Source: Pseudomonas fluorescens (lineage in GTDB: Bacteria > Pseudomonadota > Gammaproteobacteria > Pseudomonadales > Pseudomonadaceae). From it: a stretch of 64,000 nt of DNA. The position numbers were made by a program, and so were the translations under genes. Position 1 is the first letter of the stretch. Every line of letters starts with the position of its first letter. A model generated the notes under the pieces. The model saw only the letters and a list, made by a program, of their open reading frames with translations. It ran no database searches and was not told the DNA's origin. The DNA lies in assembly GCF_902497995.1 (NCBI RefSeq), contig NZ_CABVII010000001.1, positions 357,311 through 421,310 of the forward strand, written 5' to 3'. This document shows, in pieces, positions 46,587 through 54,755 of this stretch.

Positions 46587-47408
46587 TCAACCTTGAGTTT
46601 TTTGCAGGTGATCCATGCTCGCGCCGATCGCCTGCTCGATATCCACCAGCCCGTGCACGCTGTCGGCAAACGGCTCAAACGACAGGTAGCCGCTGTACCC
46701 GCTGCTCAGCAACGTCTCGATCTGCGCCGCGTTACCGAGAATGTCGCCCTCGCCCACCAGCACCCGGTGCCCGTCGCGGATGCTCGCCAGCGGCGCCTCG
46801 GCATCCTCGACCCCGGAGATATGCACCAGCCCGGTCAATTCAGGGAAAAACTCATGTTCGCCGGCCAAGTGATGGTGAAAGGTGTCATGCACCAGGCGGA
46901 ACACATCCAGCCCGCCGATGGCCTTGATCGCGTCCACTGCCGTGCGTTTGCGGCGCAACGAGCACTCTTCGAAGCCCAGTGGCTCGATGAAACCGAGAAT
47001 CCCGTGATCGCGCAGGATCGGCGCCAGCTGACTCAACGCCGTGCGCAGGCCAGAAGCGCGCCCGGCCTCGTTACGCGAGTCGCCACGGTCGTTCAACGGG
47101 CACATGACCACCCCCCTGGCGCCACTATCCCGGGCATAAGCGGCGAGCTTCAGGGCTTGCGCCCGGCGCTCGTCGTTCCACACATCGAATGGATACAGCG
47201 CGTTGATCGACAGCACGCTGATGCCTTTGGCTGCACACAACTCACGCACGCGCTCGGGTGCGGTGCCGTCTTCGATCTCGACACCCTGGAGGTCGTTGCG
47301 GATCTCGATGGCGTCGGCCTTGAGGGTCACCGCCAACTCGATGAACGCCGGCAGGGACAAACGTGGGGCGACCATACGGTTCAAGGCGAAACGCAGGGGT
47401 TTGCTCAT
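46587..47408 (-). CDS. iolI: TIM-barrel sugar isomerase/epimerase (IolI-type inosose isomerase)
   Basis: A 273-residue AP endonuclease-family-2 TIM barrel. Barrel features are [15 protein letters not shown] at the start, [24 protein letters not shown] and the metal-site stretch [14 protein letters not shown]. In iol clusters such proteins (IolI or IolH) isomerise keto-inositols, so the assignment to 2-keto-myo-inositol isomerase is by family and location. It follows iolB by 44 bases, and the leader has AACAACAATA directly before the start. Confidence 0.82.
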   Translation of the reverse strand: MSKPLRFALNRMVAPRLSLPAFIELAVTLKADAIEIRNDLQGVEIEDGTAPERVRELCAAKGISVLSINALYPFDVWNDERRAQALKLAAYARDSGARGVVMCPLNDRGDSRNEAGRASGLRTALSQLAPILRDHGILGFIEPLGFEECSLRRKRTAVDAIKAIGGLDVFRLVHDTFHHHLAGEHEFFPELTGLVHISGVEDAEAPLASIRDGHRVLVGEGDILGNAAQIETLLSSGYSGYLSFEPFADSVHGLVDIEQAIGASMDHLQKTQG

Positions 47409-47452
47409 TATTGTTGTTCTCCGTGCAGAAGTAGGCATTCCGGCTTTTGGGT

Positions 47453-48313
47453 TCAGAGATCAAGCAGCCAGCTGTGCTGTGGATCGTTATGGAACTGCCA
47501 GACACGTTTCGGGCCGGCCATCACGTTCAGGTAATACGACTCGTAGCCGTAGGGCACGCTGACCGGGTGATAGCCCTTGGGCACGACCACCAAGTCGCTG
47601 TTTTCCACCGCCATGGCCTGATCGATGCTGCGGTCGTCGGTGTACACCCGCTGAAACACGAAGCCCTGGGGCGGGTTGATCTGGTGGTAATAGGTTTCTT
47701 CGAGAAAGCTCTGGTGCGGCAGGTCGTCGGTGTCGTGTTTGTGGGGCGGGTAGCTCGACGAATGCCCGGACGGCGTGCGCACTTCCACCACCAGCAGCGA
47801 ATGGGCCGGTTCGGTGTCCGGCAGGATGTCGCAGACGTAACGGGTGTTGGCGCCCTTGCCGCGCACACTGCGCTTCATGCTATCGGGTGTGATCAGCCGT
47901 GGGCTGCAGGAGCTGCAGGAGCTGCAGGAGCTGCCGAAGGCTGCGATCTTTTCGCTTTTAGCTCCAGTAGTGGAGCCGGGCGCGGAACACACGGCGATCT
48001 GCACATCACTCAGCGCGACCACCTGGGCCTGACTGCCGGGCGGCAAGTACGCGGCGAACGGAGACTTGTCTTCGAACACCGACTGACGATCGCCGATGTT
48101 GTCCCAGTCGAACGCGCCCTGCCCCGGCGCTTCACCCTTGATGCTGACCCGACCGCTGAGCAGCACCAGGCACAGCTCTTTATCACCCGCCGAGACCGGC
48201 AGTGTTTCGCCCGGACTCAAGCGGTAAGCGGCAAAGCCGACGTATTCCAGCTCACCTTGACCCAACTCGACCATCGTGCGGCCATGGGCGTTGCTTTTGA
48301 CCAACAGACTCAT
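47453..48313 (-). CDS. iolB: 5-deoxy-glucuronate isomerase, with inserted repeat-derived segment
   Basis: A 286-residue bicupin that isomerises 5-deoxy-glucuronate to 2-deoxy-5-keto-gluconate. Metal-site and fold motifs include SSYPPHKHDTDDLP, LEETYYHQINPPQGF and VVPKGYHPVSVPYGYESYYL. Residues about 113-138 (TTGAKSEKIAAFG, then SSCSSCSSCS) do not belong to the normal sequence between IAVCSAPG and RLITPD. At DNA level they are a partial copy of an intergenic repeat. The reading frame survives, so the enzyme may still work with a loop of extra residues between cupin halves. Its start overlaps the iolE stop by 4 bases. Confidence 0.93.
   Translation of the reverse strand: MSLLVKSNAHGRTMVELGQGELEYVGFAAYRLSPGETLPVSAGDKELCLVLLSGRVSIKGEAPGQGAFDWDNIGDRQSVFEDKSPFAAYLPPGSQAQVVALSDVQIAVCSAPGSTTGAKSEKIAAFGSSCSSCSSCSPRLITPDSMKRSVRGKGANTRYVCDILPDTEPAHSLLVVEVRTPSGHSSSYPPHKHDTDDLPHQSFLEETYYHQINPPQGFVFQRVYTDDRSIDQAMAVENSDLVVVPKGYHPVSVPYGYESYYLNVMAGPKRVWQFHNDPQHSWLLDL
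47903..47966. repeat. Intergenic-type repeat fragment embedded in iolB with 9-bp tandem copies
   Basis: Three exact copies of GCTGCAGGA (47903-47929) precede GCTGCCGAAGGCTGCGATCT. The latter resembles the repeat at 53930-53980 (GAGCTGCCGCAGG ... GATCTTTTGATCTTC). The 9-bp copies encode the Ser-Ser-Cys triplet and are expected to vary by slippage. Confidence 0.75.
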
Positions 48314-49203
48314 GACGCAATCCTCTCGTCGAGCAGTGCACGCAAGGTGTCGTAGCCTTTTTTGGCGTAGACATAACTCGGAGCCACCGCCGGGTCCTGC
48401 TCGGCTTCGACCACCAGCCAGCCGTGGTAATCGGCGCCCAGCAGCACGTCGAGCAAGGCGCCGAAATCGATGTCGCCATCGCCGGGCACCGTGAAGGTGC
48501 CGTTGATGATGCAGTCGGGGAAGCTCCACAGGTTGTTGCGCGCCAGTTGCACCACCGGTTTGCGCACGTCCTTGAAGTGCACATGGCAGATGCGCTCGAT
48601 GTGTTTGCGCAGCACGTGCAAGGGTTCTCCGCCCCCCATGTAGCAATGGCCCGAGTCGAACAGCAGGCCGACTTCGCTGCCGGTCAGCGCCATCAACTTG
48701 TCGATGTCCGCCGGGGATTCGACGTAGGCGCCCATATGGTGGTGGTAGGCCAGCCGCACGCCTTGGGACAGGGTGAAACGTGCCAGCTCGGTGAGTTTGT
48801 CGGCGTACTCTTGCCACGCCTGCTCGCTGTGGAAACGCGGCCGCTCGACCAAGGGAATGCGCTGGCCTTGAATGGAGTCGGCGACCTCGCCATAGACCAG
48901 CACCTTGGCGCCGTTCTTCGCCAGCAGCTCGACATGACTGCCGATGGCGTCGATTTCTTCAGCCACCGAACGGCGAGCCAGGCGGCTGGAGTACCAACCG
49001 GACACCAGCGCCAGGTCATAGGGCCGCAGCACGTCACCGACGCCTTTGGCATCCTTGGGGAATTTGCCGTTGAGTTCGAAACCTTCGTAACCGATGTCCT
49101 TGCCTTCGCCGAGGGCCGTGCTCAACGGCGTCTCGCCACCGAGGGACGGCAGGTCGTCGTTGCTCCAGGAGATCGGGTTGATGCCAATTCGGATAGCGGG
49201 CAT
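48310..49203 (-). CDS. iolE: Myo-inosose-2 dehydratase
   Basis: A 297-residue TIM-barrel lyase that dehydrates scyllo-inosose to 3D-trihydroxycyclohexane-1,2-dione. Family markers are GINPISWSNDDLPSLGG at the N-terminus, GYEGFELNGKFP, LAYHHHMGAYVESP and LLFDSGHCYMGG, which contain metal-binding residues. It is first after the iolC/REP gap and overlaps iolB (ATGA). The leader includes AACAATAAAAGG. Confidence 0.94.
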   Translation of the reverse strand: MPAIRIGINPISWSNDDLPSLGGETPLSTALGEGKDIGYEGFELNGKFPKDAKGVGDVLRPYDLALVSGWYSSRLARRSVAEEIDAIGSHVELLAKNGAKVLVYGEVADSIQGQRIPLVERPRFHSEQAWQEYADKLTELARFTLSQGVRLAYHHHMGAYVESPADIDKLMALTGSEVGLLFDSGHCYMGGGEPLHVLRKHIERICHVHFKDVRKPVVQLARNNLWSFPDCIINGTFTVPGDGDIDFGALLDVLLGADYHGWLVVEAEQDPAVAPSYVYAKKGYDTLRALLDERIAS

Positions 49204-49251
49204 GGCTGCACCTTTTATTGTTTTACATAACCAGTAAGAGCGATACAAAAC

Positions 49252-49343
49252 CCTGTGGGAGCGGGCTTGCTCGCGAAAGCGGTGTGTCAGGCGAGATCAA
49301 TATTGACTGTCAGGCCGCCTTCGCGAGCAAGCCCGCTCCCACA
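49252..49343. repeat. Inverted REP pair within the iol cluster (iolC to iolE)
   Basis: CTGTGGGAGCGGGCTTGCTC and inverted GAGCAAGCCCGCTCCCACAT. Third REP pair internal to the iol gene string. Confidence 0.93.
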
Positions 49344-49362
49344 TTTGAAATGCGTCAGGCCA

Positions 49363-51300
49363 TCAAGCCCGGGCGGTCCGCCAGGCATCGATCAATTCAA
49401 CAAACGTCCCCTGCACCTGGCGGATCAGCGCCTCATCGTCGATTTCCCCTGCCAACCACGCGCGGCTCGGTTCCTGGAAAATCGTCCGGCCCACGGCAAA
49501 CCCGCGACATGTCTGGCTCTGGCTGGCCTGTTGGAAGCCTTCGGCCAACGCCGCCGCCGACGCATTCAAGCCCAGCAGTACCACGCCTCGGCAGTACGGA
49601 TCGCGCGCCTGGATCAGTTCGTCGAGTTGCTTCCACTCATCGGCGCTCTGCGCTTCGATCTTCCACCACGCCGGGTAGATGCCCAGGTTGTAGAGGCGTT
49701 TGAGCGCGCGATACAGCACATCCGGATGGGTTGACGGATGATCCTTGGGCGGGATGATTTCCAGCAGCAGTTCATGACCGCTGACCTGGGACGCCTGATA
49801 CAAACCCATGAGCTGCGCTTCCTGTTCCAGGCGCAGCATCGGCTCGTCGTCCGGATGGAATTGCACCAGGCACTTGATGATCTGTTCCTGCGGCCAGGCG
49901 ATCAGGTTGCTGCCGATGGAGCGCCCGTGTTCGAACGCCAACGGCCGCGAGCCTTGTACCTCCACCGGACGCGCCACCCACCAACCGCGGCCGGTGGCGG
50001 CGTTCAGCGAATCCTGGCCGAAACGTTGGTCGGCCAGCAGCCCGACATCGGCGTCGATGCCTTGCCCGCGCAGATCGGCTTCGACCCGCTCCACGGCCTG
50101 GATAAACAGTTGTTTGAGGTCGCTGATGGCGCTCAGGTCGCGACCGCCCTTGTGGGCCAGTTCCACCAGTTGCCAGCGATGGTCGAAGGCAAAGATGAAC
50201 AGTTGCTTCCACTGTTTGCGCGGCACGCTGACCTGATGCAGGCGTTGCAGGGTGACGTCCTGATCCGGCCGGGTAATCGGCACCGGGCTGTTGAACAGGT
50301 AATCGAGTTCGGCCCGGGTCGGCATCGCCGGGGCGCAGGCATGGCGCGACACCACCAGACCGCCGCAGGCATTGGCCAACTGGCAGCAGCGCTCGTCGCT
50401 GGCGTCCTCCAGCCAACCGCTGAGGAAGCCCGACATGAAGGCATCGCCGGCGCCCAATACGTTGAGCACTTCCACGCGCACCCCGGGATAAATCGCACCG
50501 TCTTCCAGACGCGCCGGGATTTCGCCATGAATCACTGTGCAGCCCTGCGGGCCAAGCTTGACCACCAGGGTCGCCGCGCTCAACCGCCGGACGTTGCGCA
50601 GGGCGCTGAGCAAATCCTCGGCTCCGCCGGCAATCAGGAACTCTTCTTCAGTGCCGACGATCAGGTCGAAACGCGGGAGAATTTTCTGCACATGCTGGCT
50701 GACATTCTGGTCGGCGACGAAACGGGTTTCACCGTCCGCCTTGCCGGCCAGGCCCCAGAGCACCGGGCGGTAATCAATGTCGAGCACCCGTTTGACGTTG
50801 TGTTTTTGTGCATAGTCCAGGGCCTGGATGCTCGCCTTGTACACGCCATCGGTGGAGAAGTGGGTGCCGGTGATCAGCAAGGCCTTGCTCGAGGCAATGA
50901 AGGCTTCGCGGATGTCTTCGGCCCGCAGCGCCATGTCGGCGCAGTTCTCGCGATAGAACACCAGAGGAAAGGTCTCGCGGTCCTTGAGGCCCAGCAGCAC
51001 CATGGCGGTCAGGCGTTCCTGATCGACCTTGATGCCGCTGACATCGCAACCTTCGCGGGTCAGGGATTCCACGAGGAAGCGGCCCATGTGGTCGTCCCCT
51101 ACCCGGCTCAGCATCGCCGACTTGAGCCCCAACCGGGCGGTGCCGAAAGCGATGTTGGCGGACGAGCCGCCGAGGTACTTGGCGAAGCTTGAAACATCTT
51201 CCAGCCGCGCCCCGACTTGCTGCGCATAAAGGTCGACGCCAAGGCGCCCCAGGCAAATCAGATCCAATTGACGCCCACTGGCAAAACGAGTCTGGCCCAT
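49363..51300 (-). CDS. iolC: Bifunctional 5-dehydro-2-deoxygluconokinase / DUF2090 phospho-sugar aldolase-like
   Basis: A 645-residue fusion. Residues about 1-325 are a PfkB kinase (LICLGRLGVDLYAQQVG, GGSSANIAFGTARLG, and the catalytic NVLGAGDAFMSGF with anion hole and Asp base) that phosphorylates 2-deoxy-5-keto-gluconate. Residues about 345-645 are a DUF2090 domain with an aldolase-like barrel (LFIFAFDHRWQLVELA). This may supply the next step, cleavage toward malonate semialdehyde and DHAP, as proposed for IolCJ fusions. It heads the iol gene string, divergent from iolR. The leader holds AAAAATAACAGGAG. Confidence 0.93.
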   Translation of the reverse strand: MGQTRFASGRQLDLICLGRLGVDLYAQQVGARLEDVSSFAKYLGGSSANIAFGTARLGLKSAMLSRVGDDHMGRFLVESLTREGCDVSGIKVDQERLTAMVLLGLKDRETFPLVFYRENCADMALRAEDIREAFIASSKALLITGTHFSTDGVYKASIQALDYAQKHNVKRVLDIDYRPVLWGLAGKADGETRFVADQNVSQHVQKILPRFDLIVGTEEEFLIAGGAEDLLSALRNVRRLSAATLVVKLGPQGCTVIHGEIPARLEDGAIYPGVRVEVLNVLGAGDAFMSGFLSGWLEDASDERCCQLANACGGLVVSRHACAPAMPTRAELDYLFNSPVPITRPDQDVTLQRLHQVSVPRKQWKQLFIFAFDHRWQLVELAHKGGRDLSAISDLKQLFIQAVERVEADLRGQGIDADVGLLADQRFGQDSLNAATGRGWWVARPVEVQGSRPLAFEHGRSIGSNLIAWPQEQIIKCLVQFHPDDEPMLRLEQEAQLMGLYQASQVSGHELLLEIIPPKDHPSTHPDVLYRALKRLYNLGIYPAWWKIEAQSADEWKQLDELIQARDPYCRGVVLLGLNASAAALAEGFQQASQSQTCRGFAVGRTIFQEPSRAWLAGEIDDEALIRQVQGTFVELIDAWRTARA

Positions 51301-51389
51301 GCTGGCTCCTGTTATTTTTATCAGCCTGCGTCCGGGGCGATGACCGCGCCGAACACTCTTGGTGGGTGCAGACTAAAACGTCCGGGGTC

Positions 51390-51439
51390 GAATAATCAAT
51401 AATTATTCTAAATATTTTTTACGTGGAATATTTTTTCCA
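51390..51439. promoter_or_regulatory. Paired palindromes in the iolC-iolR intergenic region, candidate IolR operators
   Basis: GAATAAT-N5-ATTATTC (51390-51408) and TGGAA-TATTTT-TTCCA (51424-51439) are centred about 32 bases apart, close to three helical turns. The second shares its arms with sites before the binding protein gene and iolD. The 310-base gap is otherwise without coding features; its AT-rich middle probably contains both promoters. Confidence 0.65.
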
Positions 51440-51610
51440 ATAGACTCAGATACAAGCGTCCCAGCCACGGTGCATCGTTTCAGCAAGCCCCTACCGACGG
51501 CAAGCTCAAGATTTTACTCGGGCCTACCCTGTAGACTGCGCACAGCCAACCTATTGTCAGGGGATGACCTGATAAGTCATCTCTATAAGAACAAGCCAGA
51601 AGGATTTTCT

Positions 51611-52528
51611 ATGTCCCCCACCGATCAGTCGGCCACGACCGAGAGCACGCCAGTGAGCGATCCTGGTCCCCCGATCAATGCCGAGCGCCTGCTGGCGCTG
51701 ATCACCGAGGAATACGAGAGCCTGCCGCGCCAGCTCAAGCGCATCGCCAGCTACATGAGCCAGCAGAGCGACCGGATCATGGTCGACCGCATCAGCGACA
51801 TCGCCCGGGAATGCGAAGTGCATCCATCGGCGATCGTGCGGTTCTCCCAGCGCTTCGGTTTCAGTGGTTTCAGCGAGATGCAGGCGCTGTTTCGCGAGGC
51901 CTATACCCACAAGACCACGCCGGTGCAGAACTACCAGCAGCGCATCCGCAGCATGATCGCCAACAAGTCGCAGAAGGCCAGCGGCGGCGATCTGGCGCGC
52001 GAGTGCATCAACGCGACCTTGTCGGGCATCGAACGCCTGGGGCTGGAACTCGATGACCAGGCCTTCGACAAGGCCGTCGACCTGGTGGTCAACGCCGACA
52101 ACATCTACGTGGTCGGGGTACGCCGCTCCTTCGCCGTGGCCGATTACCTGGTCTACAACCTGCAACACACCAACAAGCGCATCCATCTGGTCTCCGGGCT
52201 CGGCGGCAGCTACCGCGAGCAGATGCGCAGCGTGCGCGCCAATGACCTGGTGATCGCCATCAGCTTCACGCCCTACGGCAAGGAAACCCAGCACTGCTTG
52301 CGCATTGCCCAGCACCATCAGGCGAAAACCCTGATCATCACCGACAGCAACCTCTCCCCCCTGGCCAAGCGCGCCAACACGGTGCTGCTGGTCAATGAAG
52401 GCAGTTCGTTCGCCTTTCGTTCGTTAAGCGCCACGTTGTGCCTGTGCCAGGCGTTGTTCATCGCCGTGGCCTATCGTCTGGAATTGAAGGTCGACGAGAT
52501 TCACGAACAGGTGGGCTTCGAGGATTAG
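51611..52528 (+). CDS. iolR: RpiR family regulator of inositol catabolism
   Basis: A 305-residue regulator with an N-terminal RpiR helix-turn-helix (VDRISDIARECEVHPSAIVR, then FSQRFGFSGFSEMQ) and a C-terminal SIS domain at about 145-285 (IYVVGVRRSFAVADYLVYNL, IAISFTPYGKETQ). SIS domains sense phosphosugars, here probably an inositol breakdown intermediate. RpiR-type IolR proteins act as repressors in pseudomonads. The start 51611 is supported by AAGGA; the 47 upstream codons cover the operator region. Confidence 0.9.
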   Translation: MSPTDQSATTESTPVSDPGPPINAERLLALITEEYESLPRQLKRIASYMSQQSDRIMVDRISDIARECEVHPSAIVRFSQRFGFSGFSEMQALFREAYTHKTTPVQNYQQRIRSMIANKSQKASGGDLARECINATLSGIERLGLELDDQAFDKAVDLVVNADNIYVVGVRRSFAVADYLVYNLQHTNKRIHLVSGLGGSYREQMRSVRANDLVIAISFTPYGKETQHCLRIAQHHQAKTLIITDSNLSPLAKRANTVLLVNEGSSFAFRSLSATLCLCQALFIAVAYRLELKVDEIHEQVGFED

Positions 52529-52568
52529 CGCAGCGCCAATGTATCTATCAGCCCACCCCTATAAAAAC

Positions 52569-52594
52569 GCCGCTTCTACCAGGGCAGAAGCGGC
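52569..52594 (-). terminator. Rho-independent terminator for the small membrane protein genes
   Basis: GCCGCTTCT and AGAAGCGGC form a perfect 9-bp stem with an 8-base loop. On the minus strand it is followed by GTTTTTATAG, a T-run fitting intrinsic termination. It lies 23 bases beyond the stop of the 23-residue peptide. Confidence 0.85.
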
Positions 52595-52616
52595 AGAGGC
52601 ACACGCCTCAGTGATA

Positions 52617-52688
52617 TCAGGTGAACAGAGCGATCAGGATAATGATCGGGATAGGTATACCAAGAAAAAACAGCAGTAATGAGCGCAT
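52617..52688 (-). CDS. 23-residue hydrophobic peptide
   Basis: The frame encodes MRSLLLFFLGIPIPIIILIA followed by three residues. The ATG at 52688 is preceded by AGGAGAAC, a near-ideal ribosome binding site, and the stop is followed by a strong terminator. The peptide would be one short membrane-spanning helix with a positively charged N-terminus. It lies 15 bases downstream of a larger membrane protein gene, so they are likely one transcript. Too short for most gene finders. Confidence 0.7.
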   Translation of the reverse strand: MRSLLLFFLGIPIPIIILIALFT

Positions 52689-52703
52689 GGGAGTTCTCCT
52701 GGG

Positions 52704-53639
52704 TTAGCGAACCGGTACGGTAGTGGTGGTGACATAAGCATCGGTTTCGAGGTACTCGACCGCATCCCGACGACGACCACCGAAAGTGGCGGCAAGGCTG
52801 GCGAAAAACGCACCGATCAGCAGCGCAACGAACATCCACAGCGCGGTCATTGCGGCCACCTTCGCCGCGGTGTCAGCGGCTTGCCGGGCAGCCAGTTTGG
52901 CGTCGGCCACGGCTTTCTGAGTGCGGGCATAGACCTCATCGACACGACGTTCGGCATCCGCTTGAGTCAGGTTGGTCCGCTGGGCAACAAGCTGTGCCAG
53001 GTAGGTGCGGTCTTCGGCGGACAGTTGGCCGTCGCTCAGGCTGCGCACGAAGATGCGGGTCACGGTGCCACGGGCGGCATCATCGCTGACGGCGGCCGGA
53101 CTATCAGCGCGAAACAGACTGTCGATGAAGTAACCGTACGGGTCACTGTCGGTATTGCCCGCCGCTGTACCCGCCGCTTGAGTCACGGCACTGGCGGCAC
53201 CACCGGCCACACTGGCGCCGGCCTGCACACCACCACTGACGATGCTGCTGATCGAGCCGACGACCAGCGTCGCCGTCACCAGCGTCGCCACGCACCAGGC
53301 CAGGAAGCCATGGGCGGTATCACGGAAATACACCTCATCGCCATGCATGTTCGCCCACTTAACCCGCAGGCGACCGGCGATGTAACCGCCCAGCCCGGAG
53401 GCAACGATCTGGGTGAACGCCAGCCAGACAATCGTGGAAATACCCAGGCCCTTGGCGCTCACGCCCTCATTGGCCCAGGGCGACACCGCCGAAAAACCCA
53501 GGCCAAAGCCGAGCAGCACCAGGATCAGCGACAACGCGGCCGCCGCCGCGGCACCGGCGAAAATGGCACCCCAGGACACGCCAGAGCGCGAGCTCGATTC
53601 GTATTCGGCAGGATAGAAACCATCAGGGGATCTATTCAT
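52704..53639 (-). CDS. Conserved membrane protein of unknown function
   Basis: A 311-residue protein with about four hydrophobic segments: near 22-50 (GVSWGAIFAGAAAAAALSLI), 68-90, 113-150 and 275-295. A charged helical region (TQADAERRVDEVYARTQKAV) lies before the last. The N-terminal pattern 'SWGAIFAGA' is shared with a group of uncharacterised proteobacterial membrane proteins. ATG 53639 gives the start. Downstream lies a 23-residue membrane peptide. Confidence 0.8.
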   Translation of the reverse strand: MNRSPDGFYPAEYESSSRSGVSWGAIFAGAAAAAALSLILVLLGFGLGFSAVSPWANEGVSAKGLGISTIVWLAFTQIVASGLGGYIAGRLRVKWANMHGDEVYFRDTAHGFLAWCVATLVTATLVVGSISSIVSGGVQAGASVAGGAASAVTQAAGTAAGNTDSDPYGYFIDSLFRADSPAAVSDDAARGTVTRIFVRSLSDGQLSAEDRTYLAQLVAQRTNLTQADAERRVDEVYARTQKAVADAKLAARQAADTAAKVAAMTALWMFVALLIGAFFASLAATFGGRRRDAVEYLETDAYVTTTTVPVR

Positions 53640-53848
53640 TGTTGTATCGCTCCAGACAGAAAGATGGTGTTACAACTCTTCGAAGGAAGAAGTGCAGTCA
53701 CCGTGCCAGTCGCGAGCTTTAGATGAATCGTTCAGTTTCAATAAGTTATAAAGATTGAACTTCCGACATCCATGCAAATTGCAACAATGCGAGAATATCA
53801 GCGGGTTTTATGCATTGCCTATTAAGGCAGAGTCATTGAAGGCACTAT

Positions 53849-53990
53849 CAAAAAATCGCAACCTCGCTTCGCTCGACAGCTCCTACAGGGGGGTGGGTGC
53901 GCCGGAGAGATTACGGTCGTATGGGGGGCGGCGCAGGAGCTGCCGCAGGTTCGGCCGCGTTCGGACGATCTTTTGATCTTCTCGCCTGAC
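53849..53990. repeat. Second-family intergenic repeat (non-REP)
   Basis: Arms resembling AATCGCAACCTCGCTTCGCT ... GACAGCTCCTACAGG and GCGCAGGAGCTGCCGCAGGT ... GATCTTTTGATCTTCTC flank about 50 bases. The second arm relates to the segment inside iolB. The rest of the 430-base gap (53640-54071) contains nothing else I can identify apart from the promoter of the two-component system. Confidence 0.6.
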
Positions 53991-54071
53991 ATGAAGTTTT
54001 ATTTAGAAAGCTTGCGGTCATTTCTTGGCAAAATGCCGCACAACGTTGTGAACCCCAGACAGGCCCGCCCC

Positions 54072-54755
54072 ATGACCCGCATCCTGACCATCGAAGACGA
54101 CGCCGTGACCGCCCGGGAAATCGTCGCCGAATTGAGCAGCCACGGCCTCGACGTGGATTGGGTCGACAATGGCCGCGAAGGCCTGGCGCGCGCGGTCAGT
54201 GGCGACTACGACCTGATCACCCTCGACCGAATGCTGCCCGAGCTCGATGGCCTGGCGATCGTCACCACCCTGCGGACGATGGGCGTGGCCACGCCTATCC
54301 TGATGATCAGCGCCCTCTCCGATGTCGATGAGCGGGTGCGCGGTTTGCGTGCCGGGGGTGACGATTACCTGACCAAACCCTTCGCCACCGATGAAATGGC
54401 CGCCCGGGTCGAAGTCCTGCTGCGCCGACAGAACACCGTGACCGCCCAGGCCACCACGCTGCGGGTCGCGGACCTGGAACTTAACCTGATCAGCCACGAA
54501 GCCAGCCGCGACGGGCAGCTACTGACCTTGCTGCCCACCGAGTACAAGCTGCTGGAATTCCTGATGCGCAACAGCGGGCAGATTCTGTCGCGGATGATGA
54601 TTTTCGAAGAGGTCTGGGGTTACCACTTCGACCCCGGCACCAATTTGATCGACGTACACATCGGCCGTCTGCGCAAGAAGATCGACCCGCCGGGCAATGC
54701 CCCACTGATTCGGACCGTGCGAGGCTCGGGTTATGTCATTGCCGAACCCCTCTAA
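54072..54755 (+). CDS. OmpR-family response regulator
   Basis: A 227-residue two-component regulator. The receiver (about 1-120) has Asp9, Asp10 and phosphoacceptor Asp52 in LITLDRMLPELDG, with LTKPF for the conserved lysine. The C-terminal winged helix (about 130-225) shows LLPTEYKLLEFLMRNSGQIL and the terminal VRGSGYVI. ATG 54072 is chosen; the frame is open further upstream but in the repeat region. It overlaps the kinase gene by 23 bases. Confidence 0.92.
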   Translation: MTRILTIEDDAVTAREIVAELSSHGLDVDWVDNGREGLARAVSGDYDLITLDRMLPELDGLAIVTTLRTMGVATPILMISALSDVDERVRGLRAGGDDYLTKPFATDEMAARVEVLLRRQNTVTAQATTLRVADLELNLISHEASRDGQLLTLLPTEYKLLEFLMRNSGQILSRMMIFEEVWGYHFDPGTNLIDVHIGRLRKKIDPPGNAPLIRTVRGSGYVIAEPL

